Positions 1 through 5,240 of a stretch of 5,240 nt of DNA are shown here, in pieces (positions within the stretch are counted from its first letter, which is position 1; each line of letters starts with the position of its first letter). Below the pieces are notes generated by a model, which did no database searches, was not told where the DNA came from, and saw only the letters and a program-made list of their open reading frames with translations. Made by a program: the position numbers and the translations under genes. Origin of the DNA: Pseudomonadota bacterium (lineage in GTDB: Bacteria; Pseudomonadota; Alphaproteobacteria; Rhizobiales; Kaistiaceae); contig JAEZEN010000288.1 in the NCBI GenBank assembly GCA_023433185.1, forward strand, positions 1 through 5,240. The letters run 5' to 3'.

Positions 1-10
1 AAGCTGGCGC

Positions 11-1051
11 TTACGACTGCGGGGCGTCCTTGGTGGCGCCGCTATTGGCACGCTCCTGCACCTCGGCGCGGGTCTCATCGGAGAGCGGGGTCAGGCCGCG
101 CTCGGCGAGGTAGCCGTCCGGGCCAAGGGCGTCGTCGGAGACGAACTCGGCGATGAACTCGTTCATCCCCGGGATGACGCCGCGATGCGCGTTCTTGATG
201 TAGATGAAGATCGGGCGCGAGATGTCGTAGGAGAAGTCGGCGATGGTGTCGAAGGTCGGCTCGACGCCGTCCACCTTCACGGCCTTCAGCTTGTCGCTGT
301 TCTCGTAGAGGAACGAGTAGCCGAAGATCCCGAGCGCCGACGAGTCGGACTCGAGGCGCTGGACGATCAGGTTGTCGTTCTCGCCGGCCTCGATGAAGGG
401 GCCGTCCTGCCGCATGCGCGAGCAGACCTCGTTGTGGCGGTCGCCTTCGAGGGCCTTGATCGCCGGGAACTCGGCGCAGCCGACATGCATGGCGAGCTCG
501 ACGAACGCATCGCGGGTGCCGGAGGTCGGGGGCGGGCCGAACACCTGGATCGCGACATTGGGCAGCGAGGCGTCGATTTCCGACCAGTTCCTGTAGGGAT
601 TGGCGACGATCTCGCCGTCGACCTCGACTTCGGCGGCGAGCGCCTGGAAGATCTGCGCCTCGTTCAGGTCCCAGTCGAACTCGCTGGCGCGCGACACCGC
701 GATCGACAGGCCGTCATAGCCGATGAGGACCTCGGTGACGTCGGTGACGCCGGCAGCGACGCAGGCCTCGAACTCCGACTTCTTCATGGCGCGCGAGGCG
801 CCGGTGATGTCCGGGTTGGCTTCGCCGACACCCTGGCAGAAGATCTTCATGCCGCCGCCGGTGCCGGTCGACTCGACGATCGGTGCCGGGCTGCCGGTGA
901 GATTGGCAAACTGTTCGGCGACGGCCTGGGTGTAGGGGAACACCGTGGACGAGCCGACGATGCGGATCTGGTCGCGGGCATAGGCCGCGCCGGTGAGGGC
1001 CGTGGTGGCCACGGCAAACGCCGCGAGGGCGGAAAGGGTTCTGGCTTTCAC
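11..1051 (-). CDS. pstS: Phosphate ABC transporter substrate-binding protein PstS
   Basis: This is the periplasmic phosphate-binding component of the high-affinity PstSCAB importer. The 346-residue product begins with a Sec signal peptide: basic MKAR, a hydrophobic stretch to about residue 20, and a likely cleavage after AYA (about residue 25). The mature protein opens with IRIVGSSTVFPYT (29-41), followed by STGTGGG (61-67), SR (86-87) and PPPTSGTRDAF (173-183), the loops that bind phosphate in this family. Length suits the family. Four cysteines (72, 97, 192, 210) could form two disulfides. The start is GTG, supported by AGGGAG eight bases upstream (1060-1065). A Pho box lies about 100 bases upstream and phoR precedes it on the same strand, which makes PstS more likely than a paralogous binding protein. 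The next operon gene, probably pstC, would lie beyond the left edge. The family call is firm; phosphate specificity is inferred from motifs and context. Confidence 0.93.
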   Translation of the reverse strand: MKARTLSALAAFAVATTALTGAAYARDQIRIVGSSTVFPYTQAVAEQFANLTGSPAPIVESTGTGGGMKIFCQGVGEANPDITGASRAMKKSEFEACVAAGVTDVTEVLIGYDGLSIAVSRASEFDWDLNEAQIFQALAAEVEVDGEIVANPYRNWSEIDASLPNVAIQVFGPPPTSGTRDAFVELAMHVGCAEFPAIKALEGDRHNEVCSRMRQDGPFIEAGENDNLIVQRLESDSSALGIFGYSFLYENSDKLKAVKVDGVEPTFDTIADFSYDISRPIFIYIKNAHRGVIPGMNEFIAEFVSDDALGPDGYLAERGLTPLSDETRAEVQERANSGATKDAPQS

Positions 1052-1088
1052 CTGGATCGCTCCCTGGAGGTTGGGATCTGCTTTCGCG

Positions 1089-1111
1089 GGGGTACGCCCG
1101 GACGGCGCCCC
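1089..1111 (-). promoter_or_regulatory. Leader hairpin upstream of pstS
   Basis: Read on the minus strand, GGGGCGCC and GGCG-TA-CCCC can pair around the five-base loop GTCCG, giving eight GC pairs with a two-base TA bulge on the 3' arm. It lies downstream of the Pho box and about 23 bases before the pstS Shine-Dalgarno sequence, so it should be in the pstS 5' leader. No T-run follows, so it is not a standard intrinsic terminator. It might stabilise the transcript or separate phoR from pstS mRNA. In DNA this GC-rich the pairing could also be chance. Confidence 0.4.
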
Positions 1112-1151
1112 TCATGCGAGGCGGAACCTAGAGACCGCAGGCAATGGTTAT

Positions 1152-1180
1152 ATGACAGCGGGATGACAGTTTTACGACAG
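1152..1180 (-). promoter_or_regulatory. Pho box (PhoB binding site), three half-sites, driving pstS
   Basis: On the minus strand the half-sites are CTGTCGT (1180-1174), CTGTCAT (1169-1163) and CTGTCAT (1158-1152), separated by AAAA and CCCG, an exact 11-base period. The first differs from the other two by one base. This matches the known PhoB site, direct CTGTCAT repeats with AT-rich four-base linkers, although the second linker here is GC-rich. Three units would allow a third PhoB monomer beyond the usual dimer. The box starts one base past the phoR stop codon and points at pstS, 100 bases away. The promoter-proximal repeat probably replaces the -35 element. A -10 would fall near 1127-1134, where the sequence (TCTAGG/TAGGTT) is only a weak match. 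Confidence 0.9.
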
Positions 1181-1181
1181 T

Positions 1182-2513
1182 TCAAGCCACTGAAATGTAA
1201 TAGGGATTTTCTTCCTGCCCGGGATCGCCGGGAGTGCCGGACAGCGGGAATGTCACCTTGAAGAGCGACCCCTCCCCGCGCGTGCTCTCTACCGTCATCC
1301 GCCCGCGATGACGGGCCAGGATGTGCTTGACGATGGCGAGGCCGAGGCCCGTGCCGCGGTGCTTCCGGCTCTCCGCCACGTCGACGCGGTAGAAGCGCTC
1401 CGTCAGGCGCGGGATGTGCTCCTCGCCGATTCCGGGACCGTGATCGCGCACGGAGAACCACGGACCCTGCCCCTCCGCCGGCCCCGAAACCACCACCTCG
1501 ACGCGCCCGCCGGACTGCCCGTACTTGCAGCCGTTCTCGACGAGGTTCTCGATCACCTGGATCAGTTCGTCGCGCTCGCCGGTGACCATGACCGGCTCGG
1601 CGGGCACGTCCACCTCGATGCGCACCTCGAGTTCGCGGGCAAGCGGCTCGAGGGCGTCGGCAACCTGGCGCACCACCGAAGTCAGGTCGACTTGGCCGGA
1701 GGGGCGCACATGCGCCTTCATCTCGATCCGCGACAGCGACAGGAGGTCGTCGATCAGCCGGCTCATGCGGGCGGCCTGGTCGCGCATGATCTTGAGGAAG
1801 CGCTCGCGCGCCGCGGGGTCCTCCCGGGCCGGCCCCTGCAGGGTCTCGATGAACCCGAGCAGGGACGCCAGCGGCGTGCGCAGCTCGTGGCTGGCATTGG
1901 CGACAAAATCGACGCGGATGCGGTCGATGCGGCGGTGCTCCGTGAGGTCGTCGATCACGAGGGCGACGAAATTGCCCATGCGCGGCCCGTCGTCGAGGCG
2001 CGCGAACCAGGCCGAATACCAGCGCTCCGTCGGGACCCGCTCGACGAAGGCGACGCGCTCGGGCTCGCCGCCGCGGGCGACGCGATCGAAGGCGGCGAGA
2101 AGGTCCGGAACGCGCAGGCGGAAGGTGAGCGGATCACCGGGCCGGATCGCGAAGACCTCGGCGGCGCGGCGGTTGGCGTAGCGGACCACGCCGCGCCGGT
2201 CGAGAATGATGCAGGGGTTCGGCAGCGCCTCGGCGAACAGCTTGACCGCCGTCTCGGGCCAGACCGGATCGGCAACGTCGCGGCGCTCGGGCGGCGCGTC
2301 GCGACCGCGAGGCGCCCGCGGCAGGAGGGCGGTGAGCACGACCGCCAGGGCGAGCACCGCGATGCCTGCGCCAGGGGACAGACCGCCGGCAAGCATCATG
2401 CCGGCGATGAACAGCGCGAGCACGATCAGGAACCAGCGCGCCTCGCCGAGGCGGCGGGCCAGGCTGAACAGGGTTCCCGCCGGCATGTTGCCTCCGGCGT
2501 CGTGTTCCGTCAT
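1182..2513 (-). CDS. phoR: Phosphate regulon sensor histidine kinase PhoR
   Basis: Inner-membrane sensor kinase that phosphorylates the response regulator PhoB under phosphate limitation and normally works with PstSCAB and PhoU. The 443-residue product has two transmembrane helices (about 27-44 and 47-64) with almost no periplasmic loop, as in PhoR. A PAS domain follows (about 86-190; PNPCIILDRRGVVRYAN). The HisKA motif FVANASHELRTP places the phospho-accepting histidine at 209. The ATPase domain shows N box ENLVENGCKY (322-331), G1 DHGPGIG (357-363), F box ERFYRVD (372-378) and G2 RGTGLGLAIVKH (386-397), so it looks fully active. The start was set at ATG 2511-2513 because GGAG lies eight bases upstream (2522-2525). 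A GTG directly before it, a TTG at 2555 and an ATG at 2486 with GGAGG close by are alternatives. The neighbouring pstS and Pho box support PhoR over a generic PAS kinase. Confidence 0.9.
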   Translation of the reverse strand: MTEHDAGGNMPAGTLFSLARRLGEARWFLIVLALFIAGMMLAGGLSPGAGIAVLALAVVLTALLPRAPRGRDAPPERRDVADPVWPETAVKLFAEALPNPCIILDRRGVVRYANRRAAEVFAIRPGDPLTFRLRVPDLLAAFDRVARGGEPERVAFVERVPTERWYSAWFARLDDGPRMGNFVALVIDDLTEHRRIDRIRVDFVANASHELRTPLASLLGFIETLQGPAREDPAARERFLKIMRDQAARMSRLIDDLLSLSRIEMKAHVRPSGQVDLTSVVRQVADALEPLARELEVRIEVDVPAEPVMVTGERDELIQVIENLVENGCKYGQSGGRVEVVVSGPAEGQGPWFSVRDHGPGIGEEHIPRLTERFYRVDVAESRKHRGTGLGLAIVKHILARHRGRMTVESTRGEGSLFKVTFPLSGTPGDPGQEENPYYISVA

Positions 2514-2653
2514 CACTCCGGCTCCGTGTGGCTGCCACGAGTTTGGCCGAATCAACGCGATAGTGACCGCCGGCGCGCGCAGGATGTAAAGCCCCGGGCG
2601 ATGCCGGATCCGGGTCCGGGTCGATCTTCACGCAGGAATTCAGAGGCTGGCGC
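2514..2653. promoter_or_regulatory. Divergent intergenic region between phoR and ppk2
   Basis: This 140-base stretch must hold the promoters for phoR (minus) and ppk2 (plus). No CTGTCAT-type half-site is visible on either strand, so neither gene has a canonical Pho box here, and no convincing -35/-10 pair stands out. The ppk2 Shine-Dalgarno GAGG (2643-2646) lies seven bases before its ATG. One GANTC site (GAATC, 2549-2553), the recognition sequence of the alphaproteobacterial methylase CcrM, lies upstream of phoR. A tandem hexamer repeat occurs at 2604-2621. Confidence 0.6.
2604..2621. repeat. Three tandem CCGGRT hexamers before ppk2
   Basis: The sequence is CCGGAT followed by two copies of CCGGGT with no gaps, 33 bases before the ppk2 start. 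The first ten bases (CCGGATCCGG, 2604-2613) are also a perfect palindrome. The repeat is directly visible; any function as an operator or leader structure is unproven, and such GC-rich repeats can arise by chance. Confidence 0.5.
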
Positions 2654-3598
2654 ATGGCCAAGAACAAGCCCCGGGCTGGGGGCGAGGGCAAGAAGCGGAA
2701 GGCGAAGCCGCCGATTCCGAAGGTCATCCAGCCGATTTCGGATGCGCCGTCCATCCACACCCGGCATGGCTCCTTCGACCTCGACGACCCGGTGCTGCCG
2801 GACTGGATCGGCGACGGCGCGCTCGCCTCGGGCGGCTATCCCTATGAGGAGACGATCAAGGACTCGGTCTACGAGGAGGCCCTGACGCGGCTCCAGATCG
2901 AACTGGTCAAGCTGCAGCGCCACGTCAACGAGAGCGGACTGCGGTTGGTGCTGGTCTTCGAGGGACGCGACGCCGCCGGCAAGGGCGGCTCGATCTTCGC
3001 CTTCCGCCAGTATCTCAACCCGCGCACCGCGCGCCTGGTCGCGCTGCCCAAGCCCACCGAGGTCGAACGGGGCCAGTGGTACTTCCAGCGCTATGTCGAG
3101 CACCTTCCGACGGCGGGCGAGATGGCCCTGTTCGACCGCTCCTGGTACAACCGCGCCGGGGTCGAGCCCGTCATGGGCTTCTGCACGCCCGCCGAGCATC
3201 GGCACTTCCTCGATTCGGTCCCCGGCTTCGAGCGCATGCTGGTCGGCCAGGAGACGCGGCTGTTCAAGTTCTGGCTGTCCATCGGCTTCGAGATGCAGCT
3301 CAAGCGCTTCTACGAGCGCCGGCACGATCCGCTGAAGGTCTGGAAGCTGTCGCCCATCGACTATGCCGCGATGAGCAAGTGGGACGCCTATTCCCGGGCG
3401 CGGGACGAGATGTTCGCCGCCTCCCACACCGCCGAGGCGCCGTGGACGGTGGTGCGCGCCAACGACAAGAAGCGCGCCCGACTGGACATCATCCGTCACG
3501 TGCTGATGCACCTCCCCTATCCCGGCAGGGACCTGAAGGCCATCGGGCGGACCGACCCGCTGATCCTCGGCGGACCGGACCTGGCGCTCCATGGCTGA
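2654..3598 (+). CDS. ppk2: Polyphosphate kinase 2 (class I PPK2)
   Basis: Cytosolic enzyme that transfers phosphate between inorganic polyphosphate and nucleoside diphosphates (polyP(n) + NDP = polyP(n-1) + NTP). Class I members mostly run toward NTP formation. The 314-residue product has the single-domain P-loop kinase layout: Walker [11 protein letters not shown] (103-112, Lys110), Walker [10 protein letters not shown] (159-167, Asp161) and lid [13 protein letters not shown] (222-234), then the C-terminal [15 protein letters not shown] (263-277). [11 protein letters not shown] (138-148) and [10 protein letters not shown] (168-177) are close to rhizobial PPK2 enzymes as I remember them, which supports class I. 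All expected catalytic residues are present. The first 25 residues form a Lys/Arg-rich tail that may contact polyphosphate. ATG 2654 has GAGG seven bases upstream. It is divergent from phoR, linking polyphosphate use to the phosphate regulon by position. Subclass and preferred nucleotide are inferred. Confidence 0.95.
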   Translation: MAKNKPRAGGEGKKRKAKPPIPKVIQPISDAPSIHTRHGSFDLDDPVLPDWIGDGALASGGYPYEETIKDSVYEEALTRLQIELVKLQRHVNESGLRLVLVFEGRDAAGKGGSIFAFRQYLNPRTARLVALPKPTEVERGQWYFQRYVEHLPTAGEMALFDRSWYNRAGVEPVMGFCTPAEHRHFLDSVPGFERMLVGQETRLFKFWLSIGFEMQLKRFYERRHDPLKVWKLSPIDYAAMSKWDAYSRARDEMFAASHTAEAPWTVVRANDKKRARLDIIRHVLMHLPYPGRDLKAIGRTDPLILGGPDLALHG

Positions 3599-3636
3599 GC
3601 GCCGGGCCGGGAGCCCCGTCAACGGACCTTGTCGCG

Positions 3637-5016
3637 ATGAGTGATTTCTATACCGTCCTCAGGCAGTCGATCATCGACCGGGGTCTTTCCGCGCCGGAGG
3701 CGCGGGAGGAGGCCTATGCCCAGGCACGGCGGGCCATGGTCAACCGGCTCTGGTCCTATGAGCCGCCGCTCGCCGAAGACGAAATCGACCATCGCATCGG
3801 GCAGTTCGACATCGCCGTCGCGCGAATCGAGGACGATGTGGCCGCGGTGTTTGCCACGATGGAAGCGGAGCGCGGTCACGCCGCGGATCCTGAAGACGAC
3901 GCGCGCCCCGGGGACGACGACCCGGCGGACGATGCGGACGCTGACTATCCCCCCGCCTTCGGCGGTGCGCCCGGCGCCATCGAAGACGAAGAGGACGGCG
4001 ACGCGCCGCAGCCGGCCGGCGTGCCGGCGCGCTCGCTCGACGAGACGAGCCGCGCCGTCGCCCGGGCCCTCGAGCGCGCCCAGCCGGACGACGACCTCCG
4101 GGACGAGGACTCCGTGGAGGACGTCCACGTCAGCGCCCACGACGAGGACGTCGCGGGCTGGTCGGAGGACGAGCCGCGCGACGACGAGGACGACGACCGC
4201 GACCACGGGGAGGCTGCCGACGAGGACCGGGCCTTGGACGAGACGGGAACGACGGCACCCCCGAGGCGGGCGGTGCCGCCCGTCATGCGCCCGTCGTCCG
4301 GCTCCGATCGGGCGCCCGTCAGGCAGGCCGGTCCCTCGCTCGCCCTGAGGCTCAGGCGGAAGGCGGGCGCGGCCATGCCCGCCTCGGAGGCCGGGCAGCT
4401 CCGCCTCCTGATCGGCGTGGTGGCCGGCCTCGCTGTCGTCCTCGCCATCGGCCTTGTCTGGGCTTTCCTCCCCGGCGGGACCATCACGCGGGGCGGGCCG
4501 CCGGCCGTGCTCCAGACCGAGGTTCCGGGCGGCGTGAGCGACCACGACACCGCGATCCGGCTGCCCCGGGAAGCGATCTCGGTGACGAGCAGCTTCACGC
4601 TGTTCAACGGCCAGGACCCGACGGTCTTCGCCGGCGATCCCGGCAATCCGGTGCGGTTCGATGGCGAATATGCGCGGATCGCCACCTCGGCGGGATCGCC
4701 CGGCGCCAAGGTGATCATCGGCGCGGGGCTGTCGAGCCGGCTTGCCGGCCGCGTCATCCGCGTCACCATCGACGCCCGCTCGGCCCGCGAGAACGGCGCC
4801 ACCTCGATGCGCTTCGCCTACGAGAGCGGCGTCGCCATCAGCCACTGGCAGACCGCGAACCTCGCCGCCGACTTCACCCCGCTCGGCCTGGTCTGGCGGG
4901 TGCCGTCGATGCGGACCAGCCCGACGGGCGACTACATCGTGATCGAGCCCGGCATTCCCGGGTCCGGGAGCGCGGTCGAAATCCGCTCGATACGGATCGA
5001 CCTCGTCGACCAGTAG
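3637..5016 (+). CDS. Uncharacterised single-pass membrane protein with acidic cytosolic region
   Basis: I do not recognise a named family; the N-terminus resembles hypothetical proteins of Hyphomicrobiales. The 459-residue product has four parts. A helical N-terminal segment (1-80; DFYTVLRQSI, EAREEAYAQARRAM, IGQFDIAVARIEDDVAAVF) could form a coiled coil. Residues 81-205 are probably disordered and hold about 47 Asp/Glu and no lysine, interrupted by a predicted short helix at 132-149 (RSLDETSRAVARALERAQ). A Pro/Arg-rich basic stretch (208-242) leads to one transmembrane helix (about 256-278). A C-terminal domain (about 310-459) of alternating hydrophobic strands (VIRVTIDARS, SMRFAYESG, DYIVIEPG, VEIRSIRIDLV) looks like a beta-sandwich. 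RLRRK before the helix predicts N-in, C-out, so that domain should be periplasmic. The gene follows ppk2 by 38 bases and may be cotranscribed. The ribosome site is weak (GGA ten bases upstream). An open frame extends upstream into ppk2 but that part is a shadow. Confidence 0.85.
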   Translation: MSDFYTVLRQSIIDRGLSAPEAREEAYAQARRAMVNRLWSYEPPLAEDEIDHRIGQFDIAVARIEDDVAAVFATMEAERGHAADPEDDARPGDDDPADDADADYPPAFGGAPGAIEDEEDGDAPQPAGVPARSLDETSRAVARALERAQPDDDLRDEDSVEDVHVSAHDEDVAGWSEDEPRDDEDDDRDHGEAADEDRALDETGTTAPPRRAVPPVMRPSSGSDRAPVRQAGPSLALRLRRKAGAAMPASEAGQLRLLIGVVAGLAVVLAIGLVWAFLPGGTITRGGPPAVLQTEVPGGVSDHDTAIRLPREAISVTSSFTLFNGQDPTVFAGDPGNPVRFDGEYARIATSAGSPGAKVIIGAGLSSRLAGRVIRVTIDARSARENGATSMRFAYESGVAISHWQTANLAADFTPLGLVWRVPSMRTSPTGDYIVIEPGIPGSGSAVEIRSIRIDLVDQ

Positions 5017-5017
5017 C

Positions 5018-5240
5018 TCAGGCGCGGCCGAGCCAGGCAACCAGGCGGCCCGTGGCCTCCGCGACGATCTCGGGCCGGGCCGCGAAGCAGAGCCGCATGT
5101 AGCCGTCGCCTGCCGGGCCGAAGGCGCTGCCCGGCGCGAGGCCGACATTGGCCTCATCGACGAGCCGCCTGGCAAGCGCCCGGGTATCCTCCTGGCCATC
5201 GACGCCGAAGAACAGGTAGAACGCGCCGTCGGGCGCGTGG
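5018..5240 (-). CDS. Class I/II PLP-dependent aminotransferase, C-terminal part (5' end outside window)
   Basis: The last 73 codons of an aminotransferase of the aspartate aminotransferase superfamily, ending in TGA at 5018-5020. The remainder, including the PLP-binding lysine, lies beyond the right edge, so the substrate cannot be assigned. Visible signature: PDGAFYLFFGVDG, then LARRLVDEANVGLAPGSAFG, then GDGYMRLCFA. In the family, the arginine of the RLCFA motif binds the substrate alpha-carboxylate and the VGLAPGSAFGP loop is typical of bacterial members. The gene converges on the upstream membrane protein gene with a single base between the two stop codons, so no separate terminator fits between them. 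No link to phosphate metabolism is apparent. Confidence 0.88.
   Translation of the reverse strand, partial: HAPDGAFYLFFGVDGQEDTRALARRLVDEANVGLAPGSAFGPAGDGYMRLCFAARPEIVAEATGRLVAWLGRA

Noticed and set aside
1089..1121. Intrinsic terminator of phoR
   Set aside because: The hairpin at 1089-1111 has no T-run after it, and a second one (CCTC/GAGG, 1110-1121) has only four pairs. Both also lie downstream of the Pho box.
185..1261. Long plus-strand open frame opposite pstS
   Set aside because: It mirrors pstS in very GC-rich DNA, runs through the Pho box and the phoR end, and has no recognisable domain or ribosome site.
2514..2653. Pho box before ppk2 or phoR
   Set aside because: Both strands were read for CTGTCAT-like repeats at 11-base spacing and none was found.
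1308..2885. 525-codon plus-strand open frame opposite phoR and running into ppk2
   Set aside because: Composition is Arg/Ala/Asp-rich shadow coding; it overlaps two genes with clear catalytic motifs.
2552..3622. Minus-strand open frame opposite ppk2
   Set aside because: Complement of the PPK2 reading frame with no domain of its own; the Walker A, Walker B and lid motifs are on the plus strand.
3076..3636. N-terminal extension of the membrane protein frame back into ppk2
   Set aside because: These 187 codons overlap the PPK2 catalytic core out of frame and are Arg/Ala-rich. Family-like sequence begins at MSDFYTVLRQ (3637).
3877..4251. Acidic region as a lysine polyphosphorylation (PASK-type) target
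   Set aside because: Such targets need lysines within acidic, serine-rich sequence. This region has no lysine and few serines.
3619..5199. 526-codon minus-strand open frame opposite the membrane protein gene
   Set aside because: The Val/Asp/Arg-rich product is an antisense shadow, and it also overlaps the aminotransferase C-terminus in another frame. The plus strand gives a coherent membrane topology.

Overview
The window is GC-rich chromosomal DNA that reads as an alphaproteobacterium, most likely Hyphomicrobiales (Rhizobiales). This rests on the phoR-then-pstS gene order, a class I PPK2 that closely resembles rhizobial enzymes, and a membrane protein whose N-terminus looks like hypothetical proteins I recall from that order. 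The organism call is an inference from gene content. No tRNA, rRNA, CRISPR array, insertion sequence or phage signature is visible.

Layout: on the minus strand, reading right to left, phoR (2513-1182, phosphate-sensing histidine kinase) is followed by a 130-base gap and then pstS (1051-11, periplasmic phosphate-binding protein). The operon presumably continues past the left edge into pstC, pstA, pstB, phoU and phoB. The gap holds a clear Pho box of three half-sites spaced exactly 11 bases apart and pointing at pstS, then a GC-rich leader hairpin. A 140-base divergent intergenic region (2514-2653) separates phoR from ppk2 (2654-3598, plus strand), a polyphosphate kinase 2. After ppk2, with a 38-base gap and the same strand, comes an unrecognised single-pass membrane protein (3637-5016) with a very acidic, almost lysine-free cytosolic region and a periplasmic beta-rich domain. 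A class I/II aminotransferase enters from the right edge on the minus strand (5239-5018, C-terminal part only). Its stop lies one base from the stop of the membrane protein gene.

How the genes fit together: PhoR senses phosphate limitation and phosphorylates PhoB (not in the window). PhoB-P should bind the Pho box and switch on pstS for high-affinity phosphate uptake. PPK2, transcribed divergently, exchanges phosphate between polyphosphate and nucleotides, so sensing, import and storage of phosphate sit side by side. No recognisable Pho box precedes ppk2, so its control by PhoB is not supported by sequence. The role of the acidic membrane protein is unknown. Its position behind ppk2 is the least explained part of the window.
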